In this document: positions 1 through 7,878 of the stretch, one piece after another
Layout of the letters: each line of letters opens with the position of its first letter
How positions within the stretch are numbered: the stretch's first letter is position 1
Source of the DNA: Rhodovulum visakhapatnamense
GTDB taxonomy: Bacteria > Pseudomonadota > Alphaproteobacteria > Rhodobacterales > Rhodobacteraceae
NCBI RefSeq assembly: GCF_004365965.1
Contig: NZ_SOEB01000020.1
Span: 1-64,000, forward strand
Direction: 5' to 3'
Length of the DNA stretch: 64,000 nt
Program-made: the position numbers and the translations under genes
Notes under the pieces: generated by a model
Database searches by the model: none
The model's input: only the letters and a program-made list of their open reading frames with translations
Told to the model about the DNA's origin: nothing

Positions 1-342
1 GACCGGGTCGCCGGGGTCGTCGGGCACGAAGACGATCGCGGTCTGGTCGCCCCGGGTCTTCAGGTGCCGGTCGATGCAGTTCGCCGCCACGTTCAACGTG
101 CCGTCCCGGAACCAGTGGATCTCGACCTCGCCCATCCTGAAGCTGGTGTTCTTGACCTCGGTATAGGGCTTGATCCAGTCGAGCCGCTTGCCGTGCTCGC
201 CCCAGAACCCTTCCGGGTCCTCGACCGACTGACGGTACATCGCCTCATACGCCGCAGCATCGATATGCGCCCCGGACACAAAATCCGGTTGCGGCGGATG
301 GGTCGCCGCAGCGGCCTCGCCGGGTTTCATCATATCGGTCAT
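1..342 (-). CDS. acsA: Acetyl-CoA synthetase, N-terminal part (cut by window edge)
   Basis: The visible 114 codons run off the left edge without a stop. The protein begins MTDMMKPGEAAAATHPP and continues with YEAMYRQSVEDPEGFWGE and the stretch DWIKPYTEVKNTSF, the typical N-terminal cap of AMP-forming acetyl-CoA synthetases, followed by VEIHWFRDGTLNVAANCIDRH. The family activates acetate to acetyl-CoA through acetyl-AMP in the cytoplasm. The start at 342 is chosen because a strong GAGAGGAGGAT ribosome binding site lies just upstream. The catalytic core is outside the window, so propionyl-CoA synthetase is not fully excluded. It is divergent from htpX. Confidence 0.9.
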   Translation of the reverse strand, partial: MTDMMKPGEAAAATHPPQPDFVSGAHIDAAAYEAMYRQSVEDPEGFWGEHGKRLDWIKPYTEVKNTSFRMGEVEIHWFRDGTLNVAANCIDRHLKTRGDQTAIVFVPDDPGDPV

Positions 343-491
343 GCTGTATCCTCCTCTCGGTCAAGCCCCTGGCGGGGATGGCCGCCCGCCTCCTCATCCT
401 CGCCTGTTTACCAAATCCTGTAAAAAATGAACGGGAGATCGCCGGAGCGCGGAAAGAATTGTGAAACGCGTGACGCGACCGCACGGAGTTT

Positions 492-507
492 TGTCAATTT
501 GTTGACA
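492..507. promoter_or_regulatory. Inverted repeat TGTCAA-N4-TTGACA between acsA and htpX
   Basis: A perfect 6-bp dyad with a TTTG spacer lies in the divergent 257-bp region. Each arm reads as a consensus TTGACA -35 hexamer, one per strand, so it may be a pair of back-to-back -35 elements or an operator. No convincing -10 is visible on either side. Its role is inference. Confidence 0.4.
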
Positions 508-599
508 CCCCACTGCCTCGACAGTGCCCGGCCTGCCGCTTGCGGCGCACCCGGCCATGCCTATATCGCGGACAGGTTTTCCCGAAGCATGGCGTGACG

Positions 600-1505
600 A
601 TGATGGGATACTTCCGGACAGCACTTCTGATGGCCGCCCTCACGGCGGTCTTCATGGGCGTGGGGGCGATGATCGCGGGCAGTTCGGGGGCGGTGATCGC
701 CCTCGTGGTGGCGGCCGCGATGAACCTCATGACCTGGTGGAACTCGGATTCCATGGTGTTGAGGATGAACAACGCCCGGCCCGCGACCGGCCCGGACGGC
801 GCCGAATTGCAGCGGATCGTGACCGGGCTCGCACGCGACGCCGGGATGCCGGTGCCGCGCGTCTACCTGATCGACAGCGACCAGCCCAATGCCTTCGCGA
901 CAGGGCGCAGCCCCGACAACGCGGCCGTGGCGGCGACCACCGGGCTGCTGGCCCGGCTTTCGCCCGAGGAAATCGCGGGCGTGATGGCGCATGAGCTGGC
1001 GCATATCCAGAACCGCGACACGCTGATCATGACGGTGACCGCCACCTTCGCGGGCGCGATCTCGATGCTGGCGAATTTCGCCTTCTTCTTCGGCGGGCGG
1101 CGCGAGGGCGGCGGCGGCATCGTCGCGACGATTGCCATGGCGCTGCTGGCGCCGATGGCTGCGGGTCTGATCCAGATGGCGATCAGCCGCAGCCGGGAAT
1201 ACGAGGCCGACCGGATCGGCGCCGAGATCTGCGGTCAGCCGCTGTGGCTGGCCTCGGCCCTGACCAGGATCGAGGCGCTGGCCCAGCGCATCGACAATGT
1301 CGCGGCCGAGCGCAACCCGGCCACCGCGCATATGTTCATCATCAACCCGTTGCATGGCGAAGGCCGCGACAAGCTGTTCTCGACCCATCCCAGCACCGCG
1401 AACCGGGTCGCGGCGCTGCGGCAGATGGCGGGCTCGGCCATGCCTGCGCCCGCGCCCCGTCCCCGCCCGACGATCCGCCGCGCCCCGCGCGGCCCCTGGG
1501 GCTGA
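600..1505 (+). CDS. htpX: HtpX membrane zinc metalloprotease
   Basis: A 301-residue M48 protease. It has two N-terminal hydrophobic segments (about residues 5-25 and 28-45), the zinc motif HELAH at residues 131-135 within [15 protein letters not shown], and the downstream glutamate in [12 protein letters not shown]. HtpX is an inner-membrane protease with a cytosolic active site that degrades misfolded membrane proteins. Length and motif order match the family. The C-terminal tail is Pro/Arg-rich and unlikely to be structured. The start is set at the [10 protein letters not shown] double methionine, where the family begins; the upstream ribosome binding site is weak, so 603 is equally possible. 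It is convergent with tonB, only 13 bp away. Confidence 0.93.
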   Translation: MMGYFRTALLMAALTAVFMGVGAMIAGSSGAVIALVVAAAMNLMTWWNSDSMVLRMNNARPATGPDGAELQRIVTGLARDAGMPVPRVYLIDSDQPNAFATGRSPDNAAVAATTGLLARLSPEEIAGVMAHELAHIQNRDTLIMTVTATFAGAISMLANFAFFFGGRREGGGGIVATIAMALLAPMAAGLIQMAISRSREYEADRIGAEICGQPLWLASALTRIEALAQRIDNVAAERNPATAHMFIINPLHGEGRDKLFSTHPSTANRVAALRQMAGSAMPAPAPRPRPTIRRAPRGPWG

Positions 1506-1518
1506 GCCCCGGCCCGCG

Positions 1519-2421
1519 TCAGCGCGAGCGGACCTCGAGGCTGAAGCTGCGCGCCCCGGGGCCCAGCTCCGCGGGCGCGGCCGGAAAGCGGCCCGCCTGG
1601 CGCACCGCGGCCAGCGCCAGCCCGTCGAGCCGTGCGTCGCCCGACGAGCGGACCACCCGCACCGCGACCAGCGTGCCCTGGGCCGACACCGTCAGTTCGA
1701 CCAGGGCCGCGCCTCGGCCCGCGCCTTCGGGCACCCGGCGCTGGATGCGCGCCCGGATCGAGGCGCCCCATTGGGCCATCATCGAGGCGATCCGGCCCGG
1801 ATCGCGGGTCGCGGCACTGGCCTGACCGGCCTGCCCGCGCGCCGTGCCCCCTGCCCCGACCGCGCGCTGGGCCTGCTGCGCCACCGAGCTTTGCGAGGCC
1901 TCGGTGCGCGCCGTCTGCTGCGGCGCGGGTGTCGGGGCGGGCTTGCGATCCGGCCGCTCGACCGGGCGCGGCGTGTCGGCTTCGGCCTGCCGGACCTCGG
2001 GGACCTCGGGCGCGGGGTCTGGCTTGACCTCTGGCTTGGGAGGGCGCGGCGGCGGCTCGGGCGCGGCAAGCTCGACATCGGGCGGCGTCGGAGCGGCAAG
2101 GCGGGGCAAGGCGGGACTGTCGGGCACGGGGATTGGGGCCTCGGGGATTGGGGCCTCGGGGGCGGCCAGTTCGGGCAAGGCCTCGGGCGGCGGCTCGACG
2201 ACCGGCGGGGGGGCGATCTCGGCGGGCGCGACCGGCTCGGGCGGGCGCTCCCACTCGGCCACCTGTCGGGCGATAGCGGCCGAGGAGGCGGCGACCGTCG
2301 CCAGATCGGCGCCGCCGCCGCCCGAGGACTCGACGCCCGCGGTTTCGTCTTGCGGCCAGAGCGCTAGGTGCAAGACCAGCGCCGTGCCGCCGAAGGCCAG
2401 AAGTTCGAGAAGGCCCCGCAT
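1519..2421 (-). CDS. tonB: TonB-type energy transducer of the heme-uptake system
   Basis: A 300-residue protein with one N-terminal membrane anchor (GGTALVLHLALWP), a long Pro/Ala/Glu-rich periplasmic linker (about residues 55-190, many EP/AP/PP repeats) and a C-terminal TonB domain (about 205-300) containing ARIQRRVPEGAGRGAALVEL and SSGDARLDGLALAAVRQAGRFP. TonB spans the periplasm and passes proton-motive force from ExbB/ExbD to outer-membrane receptors. It is the last gene of the hmu operon, 2 bp after the second exbD, so it most likely serves the divergent receptor hmuR. The linker DNA is repetitive and GC-rich. Confidence 0.87.
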   Translation of the reverse strand: MRGLLELLAFGGTALVLHLALWPQDETAGVESSGGGGADLATVAASSAAIARQVAEWERPPEPVAPAEIAPPPVVEPPPEALPELAAPEAPIPEAPIPVPDSPALPRLAAPTPPDVELAAPEPPPRPPKPEVKPDPAPEVPEVRQAEADTPRPVERPDRKPAPTPAPQQTARTEASQSSVAQQAQRAVGAGGTARGQAGQASAATRDPGRIASMMAQWGASIRARIQRRVPEGAGRGAALVELTVSAQGTLVAVRVVRSSGDARLDGLALAAVRQAGRFPAAPAELGPGARSFSLEVRSR

Positions 2422-2423
2422 GA

Positions 2424-2804
2424 TCAGCGCGCGGCCGCCACCAGTTCGACCGGGGTCACGCCCTCGGCCGCAAGCCGCGCCAGCACCCGCGCGACCGCCA
2501 CGCCGTCAACGGCGCGGTCCGCGCGCACCGTCAGCGGCCCCTCGCGCGGGGCATCGGCCAACGCCGGATAAACGTCTTCGTCCCGCGCGTCGCGATAGGC
2601 CAGCGTGCCATCGGCGGCGATCAGCAAGGCCTCGATCCCCCCGGGCGGACGGTCCGATGCGGCCTCGGGCGGATGCACCTCGATCGGGTCGGGCGGCGCC
2701 AGCCGCGCGCCGATCAGGAAGAAGATCAGCAGCAGAAACACCACGTTGATCATCGGAACCACGCTTTCCCGCGCCGGGCGCGGGGCGGCCAGGGTCAGGC
2801 GCAT
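2424..2804 (-). CDS. exbD: ExbD/TolR-type transport energiser, second copy
   Basis: A 126-residue protein with a single transmembrane helix right after the N-terminus (PMINVVFLLLIFFLIGARL) and a small periplasmic domain. The helix should carry the proton-coupling aspartate of the family, as in PMIDVVFLL of the neighbouring copy, but here the equivalent position is Asn (PMINVVF). This is a visible departure from the family motif. The protein lies between exbD copy 1 (4 bp gap) and tonB (2 bp gap). It may act as a heterotypic partner in an ExbB-ExbD complex; whether it conducts protons is uncertain. Confidence 0.88.
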   Translation of the reverse strand: MRLTLAAPRPARESVVPMINVVFLLLIFFLIGARLAPPDPIEVHPPEAASDRPPGGIEALLIAADGTLAYRDARDEDVYPALADAPREGPLTVRADRAVDGVAVARVLARLAAEGVTPVELVAAAR

Positions 2805-2808
2805 GGGG

Positions 2809-3195
2809 CTACTCCACCAGGATCGGTTGTGTATAGCCCGCCGCCGACAGCGTCTCGATCACCTCGATCACGCGCTGCAGATCGGCACCATCGCGCGGGC
2901 GCAGCACGACCGGGTCGGCCGCCGGGTCCTCGACCAGTGGCATCAGCGCCTCGGCCAGACCCTCAAGCGGGGTATCGACCCCATTGAGCGTCAGCGCCTC
3001 GGGGCGGATATCGACCAGCCGGGGCGGACCGGACCACTCGGCGGTGCCGCCCGCGCCCCCCGCGACCGGAAGCGCCACCTCGGCCCCCATCCGGGCGGCC
3101 AGCATGAAGAAGACCAGCAACAGGAACACCACGTCGATCATCGGCGTGAGGCTCGGCCGTCGCCGGGCCGCCGGAGGGGCCAGACCGAGGCTCAT
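2809..3195 (-). CDS. exbD: ExbD/TolR-type transport energiser, first copy
   Basis: A 128-residue protein with the canonical single helix LTPMIDVVFLLLVFFMLAAR near the N-terminus; the Asp in MIDVVF is the conserved residue of the proton path. The periplasmic part follows the short ExbD/TolR fold. Its start overlaps the exbB stop by 4 bp, which indicates translational coupling. Together with ExbB it energises TonB in the inner membrane. Confidence 0.9.
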   Translation of the reverse strand: MSLGLAPPAARRRPSLTPMIDVVFLLLVFFMLAARMGAEVALPVAGGAGGTAEWSGPPRLVDIRPEALTLNGVDTPLEGLAEALMPLVEDPAADPVVLRPRDGADLQRVIEVIETLSAAGYTQPILVE

Positions 3196-3860
3196 TCCGC
3201 CGCCGCCCGAAGCGCCGCCCGGCCCGGCCCACCCCGGGTCAGCACCCGGGTCGCCGCATCCTCGATATCGACCCGCGCGGCTTCGGTGACGCTTTCGAAC
3301 CAGGACAGGGCAACCGAGGCCGGGATCGCCACGGCCATGCCCGCCGCGGTGGTCAGAAGCGCCTCCCAGATGCCGCCCGCCAGCGCCGAGGGATCGGCGC
3401 GCGCGCCGGTTTCCTGCAGGGTCTTGAAGGCCGCGATCATGCCCAGAACCGTGCCCAGCAGACCGATCAGCGGCGCGATGGTGGCGATCAGGTCAAGCGC
3501 GCGCAGCCCGGACCGCGCGCGGGTCAGCTCGCGCGTGGCGACGCGGGCGACTTCTTCGCGGGCGGTGGCGGCGTCAAGCTCGGGGTCGAGCCGCGCCTCG
3601 ATCGCCGCCCGGACCGCGACCGCGCGCAGCCCCCGCCGCCCCTCAAGCGCGCTGCGGGCGCGCCAGACATCGCCCTCGAGCCAGCTTGCGACCGCGCCAT
3701 TCGCCGCCGCCCGCGACCAGGCCCCGGCCAGCGCGAGGCGCCAGAGCTTCCACAGGATCAGCGCCACCGTCATGACCGACAGTGCGGCGATGGCCCAGAT
3801 CGCCGGGCCGCCCTTGTCGAGAAACTCCGCGATGGCGGCGGTCTTTTCGGTCAGGTCCAT
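3192..3860 (-). CDS. exbB: ExbB/TolQ/MotA-family proton channel
   Basis: A 222-residue membrane protein. Helix 1 is at about residues 18-40 (AIWAIAALSVMTVALILW), a long cytosolic loop contains REEVARVATRELTRARSGLR, and helices 2 and 3 lie in the C-terminal half (LIATIAPLIGLLGTVLGMIA and LTTAAGMAVAIPASVAL). The GLLGTV(L)GMI segment is the MotA/TolQ/ExbB signature. The start at 3860 (MDLTEKTAA) has GGAGA 8 nt upstream and is preferred to upstream in-frame codons. The gene starts 23 bp after hmuV and overlaps exbD by 4 bp. Confidence 0.9.
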   Translation of the reverse strand: MDLTEKTAAIAEFLDKGGPAIWAIAALSVMTVALILWKLWRLALAGAWSRAAANGAVASWLEGDVWRARSALEGRRGLRAVAVRAAIEARLDPELDAATAREEVARVATRELTRARSGLRALDLIATIAPLIGLLGTVLGMIAAFKTLQETGARADPSALAGGIWEALLTTAAGMAVAIPASVALSWFESVTEAARVDIEDAATRVLTRGGPGRAALRAAAE

Positions 3861-3883
3861 GGACGTGTCTCCGTGATTGGGCG

Positions 3884-4672
3884 TCATTCGGCGGCGATCG
3901 GGCCGCTGGCCTGGGGCAGAAGATAGGGGCCGTTGACGGGCAGCGCGTTCACGCGCAGCGGGCACAGATAGGCGCGGCTGAGCAGGTCGTCGCGCAGCAC
4001 CGTGGCGGGCGGCCCCTGCTCCATCAGCCGCCCGCCCGCCATCAAGGCCACACTGTCGGCAAACATCGCGGTGAGGTTCAGGTCGTGCATGACGGCGACG
4101 ATGCCGCCGCCCGCATCGGCGAAATCGCGCACGATCCGCATCACCTGCAACTGGTGGCCGATATCGAGCGCCGAGACCGGTTCGTCGAGAAACAGCCAGC
4201 GCGGCTGGCCATGGGCGGTCGGATGCCAGACCTGGGCCAGAACCCGGGCCAGTTGCACCCGCTGCTGTTCTCCGCCCGAAAGCTCCTGATAGGGGCGCGG
4301 CTCGAAGCCCGCCAGTCCGACCCGCGCCAGCGCCTTCGGCACCAGATCGGGCTCGGCCGCCTCGATGCCGCCCATCAGGCCCAGCCGGACCACCTCGGCG
4401 GCGGTGAAGGGAAAGGCCATGGGCGTGGCCTGCGGCAACACCCCCCGAAGGCCTGCGAGCACCCAGGGTCGAAGGGAGGCGGGATCGTGGTGGTTCAGCC
4501 GGATCCGCCCGTCATGGGAGAGTTCACCGGTGAGTGCTCGCAGGAGGGTCGTCTTGCCCGAACCGTTCGGGCCGACAATGGCGGTGATCTGTCCGGGCTG
4601 CGCGCGGAAATCGACCCCTGTCAGGATCTCGCGGCGGCCCAGACGGACGGTGATGTCGGTGGCCTCCAGCAT
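3884..4672 (-). CDS. hmuV: Heme ABC transporter ATP-binding protein HmuV
   Basis: A 262-residue ABC ATPase with Walker A GPNGSGKTT, signature LSGGEQQRVQLARVLAQ, Walker B RWLFLDEPVSALD and switch histidine in AVMHDLNLTA. It belongs to the heme/siderophore/B12 class of importers. It binds the cytosolic face of HmuU and powers transport of heme delivered by HmuT. It lies 3 bp downstream of hmuU, and exbB follows after 23 bp. Confidence 0.93.
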   Translation of the reverse strand: MLEATDITVRLGRREILTGVDFRAQPGQITAIVGPNGSGKTTLLRALTGELSHDGRIRLNHHDPASLRPWVLAGLRGVLPQATPMAFPFTAAEVVRLGLMGGIEAAEPDLVPKALARVGLAGFEPRPYQELSGGEQQRVQLARVLAQVWHPTAHGQPRWLFLDEPVSALDIGHQLQVMRIVRDFADAGGGIVAVMHDLNLTAMFADSVALMAGGRLMEQGPPATVLRDDLLSRAYLCPLRVNALPVNGPYLLPQASGPIAAE

Positions 4673-4675
4673 TGT

Positions 4676-5752
4676 CTAGAACCCCAGCAGGCCGCGGCGG
4701 CGCAGCAGGATCCAGAGGAAGACCGGCCCGCCGAGAATGGCGGTGACGATGCCGATGGGCAGCTCGGCCGGCGCGATCAGGCTGCGCGCGATCATGTCCG
4801 CGCCGATCAGCAGCGCCGCGCCCAGAAGGGCGGCATTGACCAGCAGTGGCCGGTGATCGGGTCCGGTCGCGAGGCGCAGAAGATGCGGCACGACGATGCC
4901 GACGAAGCCGATGCCGCCGCTGACCGCGACCGCGGCGCCGGTCGCGCCCGCCACGGTCAGGATCGCCACGGTCTTGAGCCGCTGCACCGGGATGCCGACA
5001 TGGGCGGCGGCCGCCTCGCCCAGCGACAGCCCGTTCAGCCCCCGCCCCAGCATCGGCGCGGCCACCAGCGCCAGGATCATCAGCGGCGCGGCGGCGGCAA
5101 GCTTGGTCCAGGTGGCGCCCGCCAGCGAGCCGAGCCCCCAGAAGGTCAGATCGCGCAGCTGCGCATCGTCGGCCATGTAGACGAGAATGCCGGACAGCGC
5201 CCCCGCCAGCGCGCCCAGCGCGATGCCGCCCAGAAGCATGGTCGCAACCGAGGTCTGCCCGCGCCGCGTGGCGATGCCGTACAGCACCAGCGTCGTGGCC
5301 CAGCCGCCCGCGAAAGCCGCCACCGGCACCAGGTGATAGCCCAGCGCGCCCGCGATCCCGGCGGGCAACAGGCCGCCCAGAACGATGGCCGAAATGGCGC
5401 CGAGGCCCGCCCCCGCGCTGACGCCGACCAGCCCCGGATCGGCCAGCGGGTTGCGAAAGAGCCCCTGCATCACCGCACCCGACACGGCCAGCGCCGCGCC
5501 GACCAGCGCGCCCATGGCCAGCCGGGGCAGGCGGATCTCGAACAGCACGACCCGGTCGGCCAGCGCGACCTCGCGCCCCGCCATGATGTCGGCCAGCACC
5601 GCCCAGGGCGAGGTGCCCGCGGCACCCACGGCCAGGCTTGCCGCCGACATGACCGCCAGCGCCAGCACCAGCAGCACCGTCAGCCGCCAGGCACGCGGCG
5701 TGCGGTCCCAGTGCGGGGCGGGGCCGGAGACCTCGTGCAGAAGCGCGACCAT
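4676..5752 (-). CDS. hmuU: Heme ABC transporter permease HmuU
   Basis: A 358-residue FecCD/BtuC-family permease, rich in hydrophobic segments as expected for about ten helices. Typical features are RLPRLAMGALVGAALAVSGA (the conserved R-L-P-R-x2 motif), MQGLFRNPLADPGLVGVSAG and a C-terminal GFVGIVVPHLLRL. The start at 5752 (MVALLHEVSG) precedes the first helix and lies 4 bp after the hmuT stop; longer in-frame extension would run into hmuT. It forms the inner-membrane channel for heme. Confidence 0.93.
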   Translation of the reverse strand: MVALLHEVSGPAPHWDRTPRAWRLTVLLVLALAVMSAASLAVGAAGTSPWAVLADIMAGREVALADRVVLFEIRLPRLAMGALVGAALAVSGAVMQGLFRNPLADPGLVGVSAGAGLGAISAIVLGGLLPAGIAGALGYHLVPVAAFAGGWATTLVLYGIATRRGQTSVATMLLGGIALGALAGALSGILVYMADDAQLRDLTFWGLGSLAGATWTKLAAAAPLMILALVAAPMLGRGLNGLSLGEAAAAHVGIPVQRLKTVAILTVAGATGAAVAVSGGIGFVGIVVPHLLRLATGPDHRPLLVNAALLGAALLIGADMIARSLIAPAELPIGIVTAILGGPVFLWILLRRRGLLGF

Positions 5753-5756
5753 CGGC

Positions 5757-6590
5757 TCAGCTCCCGGCGCGGTCGAGCGCGTCGGAAAGATCGCGCACCG
5801 CCTGGGCCGTGCGCGGCCCGAAGCCCAGCAAATAAAGCCCGTCCATCGAGACCAGCGCACCGCTGGCGGCGGCGGGCGTCGTCCGGACGGCGGGCAGCGC
5901 CAGCACCTCGGCGGCCAGATCCTCGGCGCCCTCGCGCGCCATCATCAGGATCACCTCGGGGGCGGCCTGGGCGACGGCCTCGTCGGTCAACGGCTTGTAG
6001 CCTTCGAACGCGTCGACCGCGTTCACCCCGCCCGCGAGCCGGATGATCCCATCGGCGGCGGTGCCGCGCCCGCTGGCCAGAAGCCGCCCGCCCTGCACCG
6101 ACAGCACGAACAGCACGCGCCGGGCGGGCCCCTCGGCTGCCTCGGCCGCCGCCGCGTCGAGCGCCCGGCCAACTTCGGCGGCAAGCGCCGCGCCCTTCTC
6201 GGGCACGTCCAGAGCCCCGGCCACGGCCTCGATCTTGGCGGCCACCGCGTCGCGGTCATAGCCGTCGGGCACGACGACGAAGGGGATCGCGGCGGATTTC
6301 AGCAGATCGACCGCCTCGGGCGGCCCGGCGCCCTCTTCGGCGAGGATCAGGTCGGGCGCGACCGACAAAACGCCCTCGGCCGACAGACGCCGGACATAGC
6401 CCACATCGGGCAGCGCCGTCACGGCCTCGGGCCAGCTCGAGGTCGTGTCGCGCGCGACCAGCCGGTCGGCCTCGCCCAGCGCCGCGACGATCTCGGTGAC
6501 CGCGCCGCCCAGCGACACCACCCGGTCGGCCGCCTGCGCGGGCAGCGCGGCCAGCGCCGCAAGGGTCAGTGCGACAAGCGGGCGGATCAT
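5757..6590 (-). CDS. hmuT: Periplasmic heme-binding protein HmuT
   Basis: A 277-residue class III solute-binding protein (BtuF/FhuD-like) with a Sec signal peptide (MIRPLVALTLAALAALPAQAA) and two helical-backbone lobes. Matching features are DRVVSLGGAVTEIVAALG at the mature N-terminus, DVGYVRRLSAEGVLSVAPDL, and a C-terminal lobe with VNAVDAFEGYKPLTDEAV. The Tyr in FEGYKPLT is a plausible heme ligand by analogy with characterised HmuT proteins. The start at 6590 overlaps the hmuS stop by 4 bp (ATGA). It shuttles heme from the outer-membrane receptor to HmuUV. Confidence 0.91.
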   Translation of the reverse strand: MIRPLVALTLAALAALPAQAADRVVSLGGAVTEIVAALGEADRLVARDTTSSWPEAVTALPDVGYVRRLSAEGVLSVAPDLILAEEGAGPPEAVDLLKSAAIPFVVVPDGYDRDAVAAKIEAVAGALDVPEKGAALAAEVGRALDAAAAEAAEGPARRVLFVLSVQGGRLLASGRGTAADGIIRLAGGVNAVDAFEGYKPLTDEAVAQAAPEVILMMAREGAEDLAAEVLALPAVRTTPAAASGALVSMDGLYLLGFGPRTAQAVRDLSDALDRAGS

Positions 6591-7636
6591 GCCGCCACCT
6601 CGAGCCCCGGCAGGGCCGCGACGATCTCGCCCCAGGGGCCGGTGTGATCGACCTCGCCCACGCGCATGCCGAAGGCCTGCAGGATCAGCATGCCCTGGGC
6701 ATCGAACGCCTCGACGGACAGGGCCGGACCGCGCCGGGTCGGCTTCGTCACCGCCCAGACCTCGGCCACATGATCGGCGCGCAGATGCAGGTTGAAGCCG
6801 GGATCGAGAATGTTCAGCCAGGGGCCGGTCGGCTTGACGGTCTCGATGGGTCCGGAATGGATCTCGATGCAGCCGCGATTGCCGACGAACATCATGAAGG
6901 GCAGCGCCTCGTCGGCCACCGCGTTCAGAAGCCCGTGCAGGCAATCGGGCGCCAGCGGCCGGACATAGGGCGCGCCCGCGATCCGGTAGGCCCCAAGCCG
7001 GTTCATCTTGAGCTTGCGCACCATCTGCAGGAACTGGTGGGTGTCGGTCAGCCGGTCCCACTGTCCGCGCAGGGTCTCGACCGCGCCACGATCCACCTTG
7101 GCGGGCTCGGAGGGCGCGCGCGGGTCAAGCGTCAGCCGGTCGGACTGATCGTCCAGCCGGACGGTATCGACAAGCGACTGCCAGGCCTCGGCCGACGAGC
7201 CGTCGCGCAGATGGATCTTGTGGACCGCGTCCCCGGCCCCGTCGAAGATCTGGATCGAGCGGCGCACCTTGCCGCCCCGGGTTTCCTCGACCGCGAAGCC
7301 ATGGACCCAGTGCCGGGGGAAGATCCTGAGGTCGATCGCGGGGCTCAGCACCATCGCGGCATGATCGCCGGGCGTGTAGGGGCCATAGGTCCCGACCTTC
7401 TCGATCACTGCACTTTCGTTGCGGGTCAGGGCCATCACCTCGCCAAGCCCCGGCATCGCCGGCATCAGCGCGTCGGGATGGGCCGCGATCCGGGTCACGC
7501 CCCGCCCGGTTTCGGCTGCCAGCAGCTCGGCCTCGGCCACGCCCAGACTGTCGGCCAGATCGCGGGCACGGGCGGTGGATTTCTCTTGCCGGATCGACCT
7601 TATCCGGTCCGGCGACACGGCCTTGCCGTCTCCCAT
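6587..7636 (-). CDS. hmuS: Hemin-degrading/heme-handling factor HmuS
   Basis: A 349-residue cytoplasmic protein of the HemS/ChuS family, built from two repeats of the fold. Supporting segments are IRSIRQEKSTARARDLADSL at the N-terminus, GVTRIAAHPDALMPAMPGLG, VMALTRNESAVIEKVGTYG in the first half, and the matching GNRGCIEIHSGPIETVKPTG and LNLHLR-like (FNLHLRADHVAEVW) in the second. In the family, heme is accepted after import and either degraded or passed on. It is the first gene of the minus-strand hmu operon; 242 bp separate it from divergent hmuR. Confidence 0.93.
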   Translation of the reverse strand: MGDGKAVSPDRIRSIRQEKSTARARDLADSLGVAEAELLAAETGRGVTRIAAHPDALMPAMPGLGEVMALTRNESAVIEKVGTYGPYTPGDHAAMVLSPAIDLRIFPRHWVHGFAVEETRGGKVRRSIQIFDGAGDAVHKIHLRDGSSAEAWQSLVDTVRLDDQSDRLTLDPRAPSEPAKVDRGAVETLRGQWDRLTDTHQFLQMVRKLKMNRLGAYRIAGAPYVRPLAPDCLHGLLNAVADEALPFMMFVGNRGCIEIHSGPIETVKPTGPWLNILDPGFNLHLRADHVAEVWAVTKPTRRGPALSVEAFDAQGMLILQAFGMRVGEVDHTGPWGEIVAALPGLEVAA

Positions 7637-7878
7637 GGGAGGCTCCCTTCGAAGTTCCTGATGGATGCGGCTGGCCTGACGGCGCCGCCCCGGGGCGCGC
7701 GCGCAGCTTGCTGGATATCATGGGCCATTCCCGTGACCCTCATTGTTGACAGAAACTATCAGATTTCATACCCGATGCAAGACCGTCGTGCGGGACCCCG
7801 CCGGCGGATGTCCAAGCGACATGCGCCAGCCGCTTTGCCAGCCATGAAATCTTTCGTGACCTGACAAGGGGATGGAAC
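7637..7878. promoter_or_regulatory. Divergent hmuS/hmuR promoter region
   Basis: This 242-bp spacer must hold promoters for both arms of the heme locus. A consensus TTGACA lies at 7746-7751 in a distinctly AT-richer stretch (about 7741-7775) and could be the -35 element of hmuR, with CATACC at 7767-7772 as a weak -10. Iron control (Fur/Mur, Irr or RirA) is expected for such loci, but I see no site matching a consensus well enough to name. The hmuR ribosome binding site is AAGGGG just before 7879. Confidence 0.45.

Noticed and set aside
3782-6046. A 754-codon plus-strand frame across the hmu operon
   Set aside because: Arg/Gly/Gln-rich composition and no domains; the opposite strand codes for HmuV/HmuU/ExbB.
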